The translations under genes and the position numbers were made by a program. Below are positions 11,005 to 22,900 of a stretch of 64,000 bases of DNA, in pieces. Each line of letters opens with the position of its first letter. The stretch's first letter is position 1. Origin of the DNA: Cymbidium sinense. Taxonomy: Eukaryota > Streptophyta > Magnoliopsida > Asparagales > Orchidaceae. The notes below the pieces were generated by a model. It was not told where the DNA came from. It did not search any database and worked only from the letters and a program-made list of their open reading frames with translations. The stretch covers positions 310,527,001 to 310,591,000 of the forward strand of contig CM038214.1 of the NCBI GenBank assembly GCA_021442155.1, given 5' to 3'.

Positions 11005-14000
11005 ATCAACTAACCCTTCCTAAACATTTGTGGTTTAAAACCGGATAATACTAGGTTTCCTTATCTTAGAAATTAATCTAACCTATTAGATTCACCTGTT
11101 TCAATACATCTTTTATTGCATGCTCATTTTTTACTTACTGTTGTTATTTCTTTGGTCTTTTAATGCAATAGCGATATCCCTCATCGTTACTTGTTGATCT
11201 CTATGGCACGTTGTTGGTTTAATTATCTTAGCTTTAATTGAGCTTAGCCTCTACTATTTTTACTATTAATGTGTGCTTCTTTGAATTTTTGATGCATCAT
11301 ATTACTCCTTGTTGGTCCTTTCAGCTAAGTGGCATCTACCGTTATTTAATTATCCCAATCTTGTTTGGGGTCTTGTGTTCGGATGCTACATCTATGTTAA
11401 AGGTTTAATTGTTGGGCTGGGCCTTTGTCCAACAGTGATCTTGAGTTGGTTTAATGTATTTGCTGAATGTATATGCTAACCCCAACTTACATATCTGTAA
11501 GGAAAGAAAATGCAATACCTTTGTTATTACTAATGGTTCTTTACAGGTTTGGTATTGTTTAATGAATTCCTTAGATTTCTGAGAGGGTAGCTCTTGCACA
11601 TTTCTAAAGGATTTCATTGATAATACCCTTTTGAACCCTTATGGTAGCTCTATTTCACTACTTTTATTGGTTTATCCTATGGTTTGGATTGGATTCACCG
11701 CTGCCTAACCTTGTGTTTGTTATTTATTTGTTCCCGGTGTCTGACTTTTTGTTCATCGCCGTCATCACTACTTATTTTTACCTTTGGCTATAAAATTATG
11801 ATCCGCCTTGTTGGTAATTACTATCCTGATGTTGATCGATAATTACTCCTCATCTTTGGGTTTTGTTTGTTTTGTTGCCTCATTGTAGACCGCAAGATGG
11901 TTTTTTATTTTGCTTGACGCTTTCTTATCTCTCATTTTTTGAATGTTTGTCGTTAAAACCTAGGATCTACTATTTTCACCGCTATTTTTTTATATCTCGT
12001 TCAACTAGTCTTGGCCGACCTCTTCCTTAACTATCGATTTAACTTATGCATTGTATAATTTGAATGGTTGGTTTTATGGCCAACTTGATGTTATTTTCTT
12101 GCTGTTTGTGGATCATTGAGTCTTTTATCATTTATTATCTTGTTTATCCGTTCGTAGGTGTTGTTGGTGTCTCGATTGTTTTGCCCAACCTCATATTCCC
12201 ACCGCCAAGAGAGATTTTGCAATTTCTGCTCAATTTTATTAATTCCTTGGTTTGGACTTCCTTTATGGTTTTCTTTGCCTTTAATGTGGTGGGTTTAGGC
12301 TAGCTTGATCATCTTTATGGAAGGTTTTTGTTAATTATCTTTTGAACCCTTGTTCTACTTTACATCTCAATTTTATTGGAATTTTATATGGTGGGTGTGA
12401 TTTTTGTTTTATTGCTACTTATCTTTGTGGTTATTATCTATTTCCTTTTGTTTCACCGATTTTGTTGTTAACAACCGGCAGCCGATTTCTCCTACTACTA
12501 TTTTATCCCCCTTGGCTCTGTTGAAATGGTGCATAACTCTGTGATTATCCATTTGAATATTTGGATCTTTACATATGCTCTATTTACTCTGAATGGTGGA
12601 CTTTTGGCTATTTGTTGGTAATACCGTTGTTGGTCAACCGGATTAATACTCTACATGCTATTTGGGTTTTGTTTATTTTGTTTAGCAAGCACCATTGAAG
12701 TTGTTGAGCTTGGTGGCTTTTGATTTGAATCTCCTTATTAGTTTATTATATGCTTATCATCCAATTTCTATGGACTATTTTATCTGCCGCTATTTTCTCC
12801 ATCTTCTTTTAGTTAAACTTGTATCTATTACACTGTTTATTCTGAATGGGTGGTTCTCTAGCCAGCTAGCTAATTTTCATTATCTTGGCTATTTGTTGCC
12901 TTGGACATTTGCTATCCTTGTTTCTTAGGATTCCAATGTTGGCTCTATCTTTGTTGGTTGTAGGACTTTAGGGTCCTATGTTCAGCAAGCTATTTTTGAC
13001 TTTGTTGTTCTAATTGTTTTTGGTTATTGGTATCTGGACTGCTACTTTTCCGATCCAGGTTTCTATGCTCTATCTGCTTGGTTACTAACTATTGCATTAT
13101 CTTCTCTGATTGAGAGGCTCTATGGCCATCTTGTCAGTCTCCCTTTGTCGCCTTTCTGTGTGGCTATTTTTTGTCTAGTTATCTATCTTGTTTTTTTTTG
13201 GATTCTAATGAGGACCCTAATTTGAATCCTCATTTTGATTTATCCTCCGTGGGTTCCAATGTTGCACTAACTATTTTATTGTTGGGTTATTTTATTGCCT
13301 CTTGTATTTCTATCTCTATGCTCATTTCGGTACCGTGATCTACATTAACTGTTATTTCTAGTCCCATCCGGTTGTTTGTGCTATCTCCTTTGGAATGCAT
13401 GTCTTTAATGGTACATGGACAATGCGCCATTTGCTATCTTGGTTTGTTTTTGTTGCTGATTATCCAATTTTTGTCCAAAGATCTCTTTTGTCTTGCATGT
13501 TTTGGTATTGTTGTCCTTTTACAAATGCTTTTGCCAACTACTATTATGAATATTAATAAGTTCACATCGTATTCATTATTATGATTGGGCTCATTTTCTT
13601 ACTTCAGTCAGAAAGATTCATATATATCATGTATTTGGGATGGTGTTCTTATAGACTTGCTTAAGGATTTCGAGCTACCTCTTCTCTTTCTGGATGGTTT
13701 TGTATTTCATATGTATAAGTATCTTCATGTTAGGCATGGGACACGTTATCTTTCTGCACTTTGCAATTTCCTCTCTATATTATATATAGTTTTGTTTAGG
13801 TTTGTAGATAATAAAGCCCATAAGACTTTCAACAACTGGCTGTTATTTTCTCACAGATTTGTTGGCTATGATGGCTATGATGATTTCACTCTCTTTTGAT
13901 TTGGTAGTAGCTCTTGTGATGTAACCCTTTTCAAGTTTCATATTTGCATCTTCCCCAACTTTGTGATGAGCTGAGCCTTCTATCACAATTCTTTACTATC

Positions 14001-14344
14001 ATTCTCAAATTATGCTATTTAGTTATCATTATGTCAGATACCTTAACCGCTCTAATTTCTTTCCTTTACATTTTTTATGTGTGCTTTATTGTCCTCTTCA
14101 GTTTTGCTCCATAGTGTCATGCATTCTCAAGTCCTCTCAGCATAATCTTCCTTTGGCTTTTATGTTAATCTAATTGTATCTTTTGATTTGTTTAATGCCT
14201 TCTTTGCTTTTGGATGTACTTAGATAGAGGATTTACTCCTTAGGTGATTGTAGCTCTTGAGCAGTTGAGTTTATCCCCTTTAAGGACCTTGTAACCCTCT
14301 TGTTGTGGCAATAAAATACCCATACATGGGGTTTCCCTAATAAC
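11005..14344 (+). other. LINE-1 3' UTR, T/G-rich, ~3.3 kb
   Basis: No domain is recognisable after the RNase H. The sequence is rich in T and G on the sense strand and yields only short hydrophobic ORFs (for example 13585-13899), which I take to be composition artefacts. The last ~650 bp match the LINE 3' ends at 1-732 and 62751-63072, so this end is the family's real 3' terminus. Confidence 0.65.
14310..14315 (+). terminator. Poly(A) signal of LINE-1
   Basis: AATAAA in 'tggcaataaaatacc', about 35 nt before the A-run. The terminus reads 'ggggtttccctaataac' plus A's. Confidence 0.65.
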
Positions 14345-14353
14345 AAAAAAAAA

Positions 14354-14473
14354 CACCCTAAACCATAAATCCTAAAACTTACGACCTTAATCCTTAAACC
14401 CCAAACCCTAAACTCTAAACCCTAAACCCTAAACCCTAAACTAACCCAAATCCCTAAACTAACCCTAAACCCT
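14354..14473 (+). repeat. Telomere-like array
   Basis: CCCTAAA variants directly after the LINE-1 A-tail and directly before GRP copy 3. The AT-rich leader seen before six other GRP copies is absent here. Confidence 0.9.
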
Positions 14474-14922
14474 AAGAATAGGCAAAACCTTGACGGCGGG
14501 AATATCACCGTCAACTAGGTTTAGTCAAGATATAACGGTGGAAGTGAAGGCAGAGGCAAAGCAGAGGCGGCAGGTATCACAATGGTAGTGGGGGATCTGG
14601 AGGTGCTAGTGGATATGGAGGTGGTGGTGGAGAAGTACAGGTGTGGGAGGTGGTGGAGGTTAGAGTGGTGGAGATGGAATGGCGATCCCGCTACTGAGAG
14701 GCAAGGGTTTGATGGAAACTAGAGAAATTGAAGAATGGTCGATCCGATCTGCTACTTATGGAACTGTGTCTTTATAGTAGAGATGGTTCTACTAATCTAT
14801 AGTTTTTGATTTGCTCTTTGGGTGGTCATTTTTTATATATGTCATGCTTGTCTTAGAAAACTTGTTACTTGGTTGATGAAATCAAAAGAAGGAATGTTGA
14901 ATCGATTTGTTCTATTAAAAAA
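14474..14922 (+). pseudogene. GRP retrocopy 3
   Basis: The 5' junction is again inside the RRM: 'aagaataggcaaaaccttgacggcggg', the NLDGRNITVN region. The Gly-rich segment (GGxGxYGGGG-like, frame-broken) is followed by the 3' UTR with 'gttacttggttgatgaaatcaaaag' and an A-run at 14917-14922, then CCTAAA DNA. It keeps most of the fragment's length but no open frame. Confidence 0.75.
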
Positions 14923-15245
14923 CCTTAAATACTAAACCTAAACTAAAACTTAAACCCTAAACCTAAAACCTAAACCTTGAACCCTAAACTCTAAACCCTA
15001 AAAACCCTAAACCCTAAACCATAAACTATAAATCCTAAACTGTAAACCGTAAACACTAAACCATAAACCTTAAACCCTAAAATCCTAAACCCTAAACCCT
15101 AAACCCTAAAGCCATAAACTTTAAACCCTAAAACCTACAACCCTAAATCCTAAACCCTAAACCCCAAACCCTAAACCCTAAACCCTAAACCTTAAACTAA
15201 CCTTAAATCCTAAACTAACCCTAAACCCTAACCCTAGACCTTCAA
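14923..15245 (+). repeat. Telomere-like array
   Basis: CCCTAAA, CCATAAA and CCTTAAA variants, with a good run at 15165-15195. Confidence 0.92.
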
Positions 15246-16855
15246 TAAAGTTGTCATTATAAGTAGATCTAAAGAATGACCTAATCCTAACATAGTTATG
15301 GTAGCTAAAGAAAATGTCTTCAAGAGACTTTCCCTTGACTATTAAAGATTTTAATACCCTAAATCATATTATAATACCATATATTATAGTATAATGTAGC
15401 ATCATATATTTGAGCATGTAGTGATGTGTTTTTGGATGTTTTAAGATGTTTTTGAAATGTTTTGGTATATTATGGTATTATGCCCTATAGTCTATATTAA
15501 TACAAATCATAAAAATATTAATTTAATAAATTAGATGATAAAATTTGTTAAATTTGAAATGGGAATTAGGTTGTAGTACCAAAGGTGTGCTACGCCACTT
15601 GTAGTCTAAAAAATAAGATTTTATGTTCAAAATAAATATTATATGTTGTAGCACAAGATAACATCATATATCATAATATATTGTTCTGCATATTTTAACT
15701 TCTTTAGCATTTTACAATCATAAAATGAGCCTACACAAGCATTATTTATAAAATGTTGATTTAGACTTTAAAATGGTGGAATTTGGCCAAATTTATAATA
15801 TATATGACATCATAATATATTATTTTATTTAAAATATGTAAGTGATATGACTAAAATATAATTTTTATTGTTTAGACTAATTTTATGATTTTTATCTTAA
15901 GAAATCCCTTGTGATGTGATATGCAATATAATATAATATAATATGTTATAGTTATAATATAGGATGCATATATCATGTAGCATCATTCATTATAACATTA
16001 TGTGTATTACTACTTATTGTTTAGCATATTTTAGTTTGTTATAATGATGTAGTAGAGTTTTACCGGTATAATTCAAAAAAATATTGATTTATAGACGAGA
16101 TGATGGGATTTGGCCAAATTTATGGTATGCTTAAAACATCATTAGGGTGTGCTATGGTGTGTCATTTAATCAAAAGAATGGAATTTTGCAACCAAAATAA
16201 ATGTTCATTTTTCAACCAAATTTTATAATTTTTTTGTGAAAGTGATTCATTTTAAGGTTTAATGTAAGGTAATATATTATATAAAAGCATATTAAAATAT
16301 AATGTACATAACAATATGACTTCGCATATATTTGAATGTGGTGGTGTGTTACTAAATGTTATTGTACATTTTAGTATGTTTTACTTTTGTTATAAATACA
16401 TTCAAACTCACAAAAATGTTGATTTGAAGGTTGAGATGGAAGAATTTGGCCAAATTCATGGAACACACCAAGAAGCAACACCAAAATTATGCTATTTTGT
16501 ACCATTTCTAATAAAATAATAATAATTTTACATCCAAAATGAACATTATTCATATTTTGAAAAATTTATGTTATTTGTTCCTTTTAAGTGATTCTAATGA
16601 GGTGTAATGTTAGACAATATATTATATTATAGCAAATTATAATATAACATCATATATTATAGTATAATATAGTGTGTTAATTCACACTATAATATGTTTA
16701 GAGTGATATTGTGTAGTTAGTTTGAGCTTGCACCATCATAAATCATAGAATATTTATTACAATGTTAAGATGATGTAATTTGAATGAATACATTGTTAGG
16801 CTTTTGGTTAACATATTAAAGGTGTGCATAAGAGAAGAAATAAGATTTTATGAGA
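15246..16855 (+). repeat. AT-rich satellite, second and longer stretch (about 330 bp monomers)
   Basis: The marker 'TTTGGCCAAAT' recurs near 15781, 16108 and 16441 (spacing 327 and 333 bp), with a diverged form near 15543. Collinear with 950-1866, then extends ~600 bp further. The last recognisable piece, 'aaggtgtgcataagagaagaaataagatttt', ends near 16850. ORFs inside it are by-products. Confidence 0.82.
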
Positions 16856-19136
16856 ATTCCATGACAAGGACATGGAATGAGATTTCTAGGGATCACATAT
16901 GTATGATTGTGAGGGGTATGTCTGGGCATAAGAAGAAAATCTGCTAGGGATAAGGTTTGAATTTGATTTGATTATATGATTTATGAAAAGAAGAACCGTT
17001 GGGGATAATAATCTATATTCCTCCAAATATTAAGATTAAATCAACTTTAATTTGTTTTGTTTTAATTGATGTGGAGGCATATCACTAAAGACAGAGTCGA
17101 GGGATCGTATGAACCTTCCACTAAGTAGGTTCAAAGCATTGGGATTGGGATTTGAGTTTGATTTCATATATTTGTTTAGGGATGTATCTGCTGGGGATAA
17201 GAGTTTGGTTGGATTTTTTCAATTTAGACTATAATGGAGGAGTTAGTTTAATTTGGCTCCACTAGAAAGGTTGGTTTTGAATTTCATTTGTTTGCTTGAC
17301 TTATTTATATATGATTTGGGGCTCCACTAGAGAGAAGGGTGTGATTTAACTCCACTGGGGAAAATCATATTGGGTTTAATTTAATATGAGATAATGTATG
17401 GACCATGTGATAATGACCAGAAGGGGCTATATCGTCTTGACATAACTCGTTTACAAATCCAAAGGGATAGTCTACCGTAGAGCTAACCTAAGGGCTTCCT
17501 TTCTGTGCAACGATTAAGAAGAGAAGGCAGACTTACATCTTCTAAAGCAAGGAATAAATCAGGTGTTGGATGCACAAACAAATCAAACCTAACCTATTAT
17601 TGAGTGAATTTGGGGACTTATGTCAACTCAAAAGTAGTCGATTAATTTTATCTTAATTTTTTGTGACTTGATATGGTTAGTTTGGATTAGTTTGATTTCA
17701 AAAGGGCATATCTAGAGATGAGTAGTCAAATTTGATAGATTTAATTTATGGACCATGTCTGCATGGAACCACCGAGAAGGGGCTTTATTAGACTTGTCCT
17801 ATCTCATTTACAAATTCAAAGGGATAGTCTACCGGTAAAAGCTAGTCAACCTAAGGGTTATCTTCGATGTGCATAAAGGGGAAGAAGGCATAGCAGACTT
17901 ACATCTTTTAAAGTAGGGAACAACTGCTAGGGTGACCTATTGGTAGCAAAATAAATCAAACCTGACTTAGGGGAAACTATTAAGTGAATGCTGCTGGGGA
18001 CTTATATCAACTCAAAACTAGTCACACGATTCCTATAGGAAGTTTTGCTGACACTACCCTAAAGATAAGAAACATGCTTGGGAAAATGTACCGCTAGGGG
18101 TGTCCTCTTAAACAACAAGTGAATATATATATTGTTTATATGTTTGCATGGACCCTATTGGTGTGCGAGAGACCACACTGAGAAAGGGCTATGTAGACCT
18201 TGACCTATCTCAGATTTACTGGACCAAGGTAGAATCTGCACATCCACAAGATGGATTTTCCAACCACAAGGGTGGTTACTAGGAAAGGGGAATTGTCAAA
18301 TCTATTAGTAACCCGGGTAGTGTCCAAATGGGGTCGCAAAGGACGTGAATGAAATATAGTTCCCACAAGGGAGGTGCTGCTAGGGGCATTATCCTGAGCC
18401 TTGGAAAAGAAAGCCTATAAGTGTTCGGTGGCCAACTCAAGGAAAAGCATAGCAGAATTATATCTACCATGAGTGGTGTATCCTTAGGTGCGAGAACCAA
18501 CCAACCTAAGGTGTATGATCAGATGAGTGGTGTATCCATTAGAAAACCAACCAACCTAAGGTGCCCGCCGGTAACGATCAATTTGGAGAGAAAGTGTGCA
18601 AGCTTACAACTTTCAAGAAGATCCTGATCATCGGGATAGTCCATCAATGGGATGGGATGCTACGGCCTAGTGACTACTAAGCGAGGAGCCCAGAGGAAGA
18701 ACTAGACCCAAACTTGAAGCAGTCATGAGGGAAAGAGCCACTAAGGGACTTATCCTAAACATCGAATATACTTGACCTAGTCAGTGCATGATGGTTAATC
18801 CAAGAAAAAGCATAGCAGACTCACATCCTCTTAAACAAAGCCAACATGATGTAGCTTACCACCAGTAGTAAGGCCAAACTAACAAGGCACTCCTGTGTAG
18901 TGGAAGGGAAATTATAGTAGACTTACATCATCCAAAGAAAGAACACCGGGTGGCACACTAGGGTAGATGTCACTAACAGAGCAAATAGTGAGTGCTATTG
19001 GTGGCGTTATCTCAACTCAGAGTAGCTTGAGACAAAAAATATGTATTTGTTTTAAATATTTGTGTGTAGTTTGTATTTATGTTGTGTCGATGAAGGATAG
19101 GACGCCACTCAGGTTCCTACACCTTCCATAAACTCA
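16856..19136 (-). repeat. Degenerate tandem repeats in the 3' region of the Ty3/gypsy element
   Basis: Units of about 350-400 bp (roughly 17400-17750, 17751-18148, 18149-18640 and on to 19030) share 'gaccatgt...agaaggggct', 'caaagggatagtctacc', 'gcatagcagacttacatc' (near 17528, 17889, 18448, 18808, 18914) and 'ggacttatatcaactcaaaa' (near 17612, 17998, 19008). No ORF is convincing. Position just beyond the integrase end fits the repeat-rich 3' UTR of Tat/Ogre elements. Confidence 0.65.
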
Positions 19137-19330
19137 TCATGGTGGATTCATAAAAAAGAATACTTTCAACATGAAAGAGATTGAATTCAAAATGGAATTT
19201 TCATAGATGATAATTATTTTGAAACATGATTTATAATATTTATTTAAGTAGAGCCCATTGATTGAAAGAATTAGGCATTCTCCCTTATAATTAATAAGCT
19301 GATAAGATCCTCCTTGGTAGGCCATATCTA
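19137..19330 (-). pseudogene. Integrase C-terminal end (relic)
   Basis: The minus-strand frame reads 'DPFSIDMAYQGGSYQLIN' and ends in 'NGLYLNKYY'. This resembles the closing segment of plant Ty3/gypsy integrases (G-x-Y-x-L, then W-N...L-K-x-Y-Y). It follows the zinc-binding domain almost directly, so the DDE catalytic core between them is missing. Confidence 0.55.
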
Positions 19331-19621
19331 TGGAAAAAGGGTCATATCCATGCAATCTTTAATTATCGATGGCCAGTAGTCTCTTAGTCTATTGATCTTG
19401 GCTTTCATCTTTGGACTGGATTGGTTGGCTCTACATAATCCTGAGTGTACCTCGATCATAATCTTATGGGCCTCGTGCTTGTCTAAATAATGTAACAATT
19501 TATAATTGAAAGATTGCTCGTAGAAGATACCATCCATAAGATCATAGAAAAGTGCTCTCTGCTTCATCTGATGGGCTTTGGACTTATATTTAGGTAGTTT
19601 ATCTTTATTTAGGTAATCCAT
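19331..19621 (-). pseudogene. Integrase zinc-binding (H2C2-type) domain, relic
   Basis: A 97-residue open stretch with the linker 'MDYLNKDKLP', 'LMDGIFYEQSFNYKLLHYL' and then 'EAHKIMIEVHSGLCRANQSS' and 'DYWPSIIKDCMDM'. It matches the familiar plant pattern LLxCL...EA..IM.E.H.G.CG.H..G...YWP...DC. The second Cys pair and the whole catalytic core that should follow are gone. It would bind the element's DNA ends in an intact integrase. Confidence 0.8.
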
Positions 19622-19699
19622 AAATGGTTGCCTTCAATCTAACTCCTCCTTCTTAGCAATGGAAACGTACCCTTTAAGAGAGTAGTTTTTGATGAATTC

Positions 19700-20180
19700 A
19701 ATATCAATAAGGGATAAGACTTGTCTATTTTGGACCTTTATTTGTATGGACTCATCCTCCGAACATGCCAACTCCTTGGCAAGCTTAGCTAAAACATATG
19801 CTATGACATTCTCTCCTAGGGGAATCTTATAAATGGTAACCTTTGGGATTTAGACCAACAACTCTATGGTGTACTTGTGGTAGTGATGGAGCTTGGGCTT
19901 TATAACCTTATAGGATCAAATTATTTGGTTGATAACTAGCTAAGAATCCCCAAAGATGTTGATGTTCTCGATGCTTAGAATAATGGCTAACTCTAGATCG
20001 ACAATCAGAGCATCATATTGGCTTGTTGTTGGTGCAAGGATTGAAGACGCTATGAGAATCTCATCACATCATAGAGTTAAGAGAACTATTCTTACCCCTA
20101 CCTTTCCTAGAATAGTAGATTATGGTTCTTCTCCTCTTTGAGGATAAGCCACACCATCAAAATAAATCTCCCATCGGTGA
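19700..20180 (-). pseudogene. Second, archaeal-type RNase H of the Ty3/gypsy pol (relic)
   Basis: The minus-strand reading gives 'RWEIYFDGVAYP', 'TSQYDALIVDLELAIIL' and 'NINIFGDS-LV' (stop inside the last motif, near 19945), followed by 'IPLGENVIAYVLAKLAKELA'. This is the W-x-x-Y/F-F-D-G, E-Y-E-A-L and G-D-S order of the extra RNase H in Tat-lineage elements. Stops and a frameshift interrupt it. The role in living elements is removal of RNA from the cDNA hybrid. Confidence 0.75.
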
Positions 20181-20359
20181 ATGCTAGTATTCCCTAAGTT
20201 CATGATTTGTTCATCGAGGAGATCATCACTAAGTGAAAAGTCAATGGGAAGTAAGTGTGCTACTAAGAAATCTACTAGCGCTTATCTTTTGACCGCATGG
20301 AGGGGTACGAAGTCAAACTGCGAGAGGACCAGGGACCGTCGTGCCAACCGTCTGGATAG

Positions 20360-20800
20360 CATCGATCATGTCATGAGATACTGTAGTGGATTCATCTTAG
20401 ATATTAAGTTCACCATATGAGGAAACATGTAGTGTTGTTGCTTTAGGGATGCAAAGATTAAAGCTAAGCAATGCTTCTCAATAGGTAGATAATTTTCCTC
20501 GGCAGGGATTAGATGACGGCTGAGTAGTAGAGTGTGTTTTCCTTCCCTTCATGGTTGACTTGGGCCAACAAAGCACCAAGGGAGTCATCTAACACAGTAG
20601 TGTAAAGTATGGGATAGAGTTTGCTAGAACCGACATCATTAGGTAATGCTTGATGTCTTCTAAGGCATGCTCACACTTTCATCCAACTTGAACTTGGCAT
20701 CCTTTTTGATAAGTCTTGAGAATGGCTGACATCTTTCTGATAGGTTGGATATAAAGCATCTTAGATATGCCAACAGCCCTTGGAATGATTTGAGTTAAGT
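20360..20800 (-). pseudogene. Ty3/gypsy RNase H (first) relic
   Basis: The recognisable end is 'AEENYLPIEKHCLALIF' followed by 'YMFPHMVNLISKMNPLQYL', the usual A-E-x-x-Y-x-x-x-E-K and P-L-x-Y-L segment of Ty3 RNase H. The N-terminal part ('VGPSQP...EGKHTLLLS') is badly decayed. It follows the RT without a gap. Confidence 0.65.
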
Positions 20801-21450
20801 TAAACTTTTAGGGGGTGGCATTTCTAATATCACCTTGATCTTCTCCGGATCAATTTTGATTCCCTGGTGTTGAACAAGAAAACTAAGGAATTTCTCTAAA
20901 GCTACTCCAAATGCACACTTTAGGAGGTTTATTTTGAGATTAAATTATCTTAACTATTCAAAAATTACTCTCAAGTTAAAGAGATGGTCTTTCTTTTCTC
21001 TACTTTTGACCACGAGATCATCGACATAACACTTGACTTGATGATGAATCAGTTCATCGAAGATTCGAGTCATAACCTTCTAGTATGTAGCACCAGAATT
21101 TTTAAGGCTGAAAGGCATGTCCTAATAGTAGTAAATTATGATCGGGTTTCTAAAAGTAGTGTTATTTCATTCATCTTGAGGGCCATCTTTATTTGGTTAT
21201 ATCGGATCATCCATCCATGAAATAGAAGGAGATGAGGCAATGTCCACCATCACTCGGATTGGTAGTGAAAATTCATCTTTTGGACATGCCTTATTTAAAT
21301 CACTAAAATCAATGCATATGTGAATTTGGCCATTCTTTATCTTGGGGGATGATGTTGGCTAGGTAGAGTATTTTTCTTCGGATGAAGCCAACATCGATCG
21401 TTTCTTGACTTCAAAATGACTTATTCTATATCTAATCGCATGCTTTTGGC
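20801..21450 (-). pseudogene. Ty3/gypsy reverse transcriptase relic
   Basis: Clear motifs on the minus strand: 'HICIDFSDLNKACPKDEFSL' (21260-21340), 'MPFSLKNSGATYQKVMT' (about 21070-21120), the catalytic box 'CYVDDLVVKS' (21005-21034), 'KCAFGVALEKFLSFLV' and 'GIKIDPEKIKVILEM' (20830-20920). These are the standard Ty3/gypsy RT blocks in order. At least three in-frame stops occur. The catalytic YVDD is intact but the gene cannot be expressed as one protein. Confidence 0.85.
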
Positions 21451-22599
21451 TTGCTTGATAGGGTTAGCGGTAGGCTCTATTGTTAGTTTATGGATTGTAG
21501 GAGCCAATCCACACATCTCTTCATAACTCCATGCAAAGAAGTCCTTAAACTCGTCAATAGCCTAACTAAGTCATTAGTTTCAATTTCATTCAACAAGATG
21601 TATGTCGTGGATCTTCTTCGCCCAAGTTGATTTTTCTGCATCGATGGTTGACTTGATCTCTTCTTCAAACTCGTGCATCTTTGACTTTAAAATCATCTAA
21701 GTCATGAAGTTTCTAAGCACTTCTCATATGAGTTAATGTGATTTGAAAAGAACCTATTAGATTCCAAATGATTGGTGAGGACTAGCGGTAATCATCATCA
21801 TCAGACCCTTGTACAAATCTTAGTGCCGTCTTGATTGAGAGCTTTTGCATTTGTTCTTCCATATTCTTTTTTTGAAGTAGTCTGACTTGTGCTTTGACCA
21901 AGTATATGGGATTAACCCTTTCTTTGCTAAATTATGAACACAAGGAAAGTAGAAATCAAATGGTAATTCTATTAAATCTTTATATGAACCATCCTCAAGT
22001 TCTACATCAACTTCTTAACATGAGGATGATGCTCCCAGAAAGAACCTCTAAGTCTTCACACCTGTGGATGACTTAGGGGCTTCCTTAACTACCAAACCCT
22101 CAATTTTTTGAGAGGAAAGTGGAGTTAGAGATAAGGTTCCCAATAGATGCCTATCTGTTTCACATAGACTTATTCTATGCTTTGGAGATCTTCATCGTTA
22201 TAGCTCAAGTGTCACCTCAAGAGAATCTATAGAAGAGTTATGTGTGCTAACCATATAAGACTCATCCTATGAACTAGATTCTAAGTCTATATGGATAGCA
22301 AGTGTACTCTGGTAGGCTGGGACATATCTTATTGGGTGGCCAATAAATTTCCACCCCTTGGACTTCCTCACGAACTACCCTCTTCCTCTTCTGGTAGGTG
22401 GTCATCCTACCCATATGTTGGAATGGAGTAACGAACTATGGGTGGAATCTAATATCAGGCTCCACTTCCTCTTCAAAGTCTATTTCCGCTCCCTTTTATT
22501 TTCTTTTTCATTTTCTCTTTTCTTTTCTTTTTTCTTTATTTTTCTTTTTTCTTTATCTTTTCTATTTTATTTTTAAACTTTGGCCAAGTTCAGAGAATA

Positions 22600-22900
22600 G
22601 ACTTGTTGATTTTCAGGAGGTAGTAAGCCACATCCTCATATGCAGTGAAGCTGTAAATGGCTTGAGATCTCCTTGATGATAGGCGATCCCACCTCTCACA
22701 AACTTCATACACTAATGTAAAGAGGATGGAACTATATTTTTCTCATGTATCCATGGTCTCCCAAAAAAAAGCATTGAAAGATGTATCTGAGTCTATAATG
22801 AGAAACTTGGCCTTGGTCTTCCAATCATCTATGTCTATGGAAAACACTATGGAGCCTAAGGCCTGTAGACCTCACTTTTGGAGTGATTCAATCTTTCCAT
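22600..22900 (-). pseudogene. Possible protease C-terminal segment of the Ty3/gypsy pol
   Basis: The minus-strand reading 'LGSIVFSIDIDDWKTKAKFL' then 'DTSFNALFWETMDT' resembles the stretch after the protease in Tat-type elements (F-x-V-x-D...S-Y-N-x-L-L-G-R-P-W-I-H). The active-site part is not recognised. 21451-22599 should hold the PR-RT linker; I see nothing definite in it. Confidence 0.35.

Larger units (their letters stand above)
5541..14353 (+). mobile_element. LINE-1: apparently full-length L1-clade retrotransposon inside telomere-like repeats
   Basis: An ~8.8-kb non-LTR element with no LTRs. In order it has a pyrimidine-rich 5' end, an ORF1 relic (DUF4283-like), an ORF2 relic (AP endonuclease, reverse transcriptase, Zn-knuckle segment, RNase H), an unusually long T/G-rich 3' UTR of ~3.3 kb and a terminal A-run (14345-14353). 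Left flank and right flank are both CCCTAAA-type. Stops and frameshifts throughout mean it is dead. Target-site duplications cannot be read because the target is itself repetitive. Confidence 0.88.

Noticed and set aside
16856..19030. Regularly recurring short segments that could suggest a CRISPR-like array
   Set aside because: The units are 350-400 bp and degenerate, in a plant retrotransposon setting. No short identical repeats with unique spacers of equal length are present.
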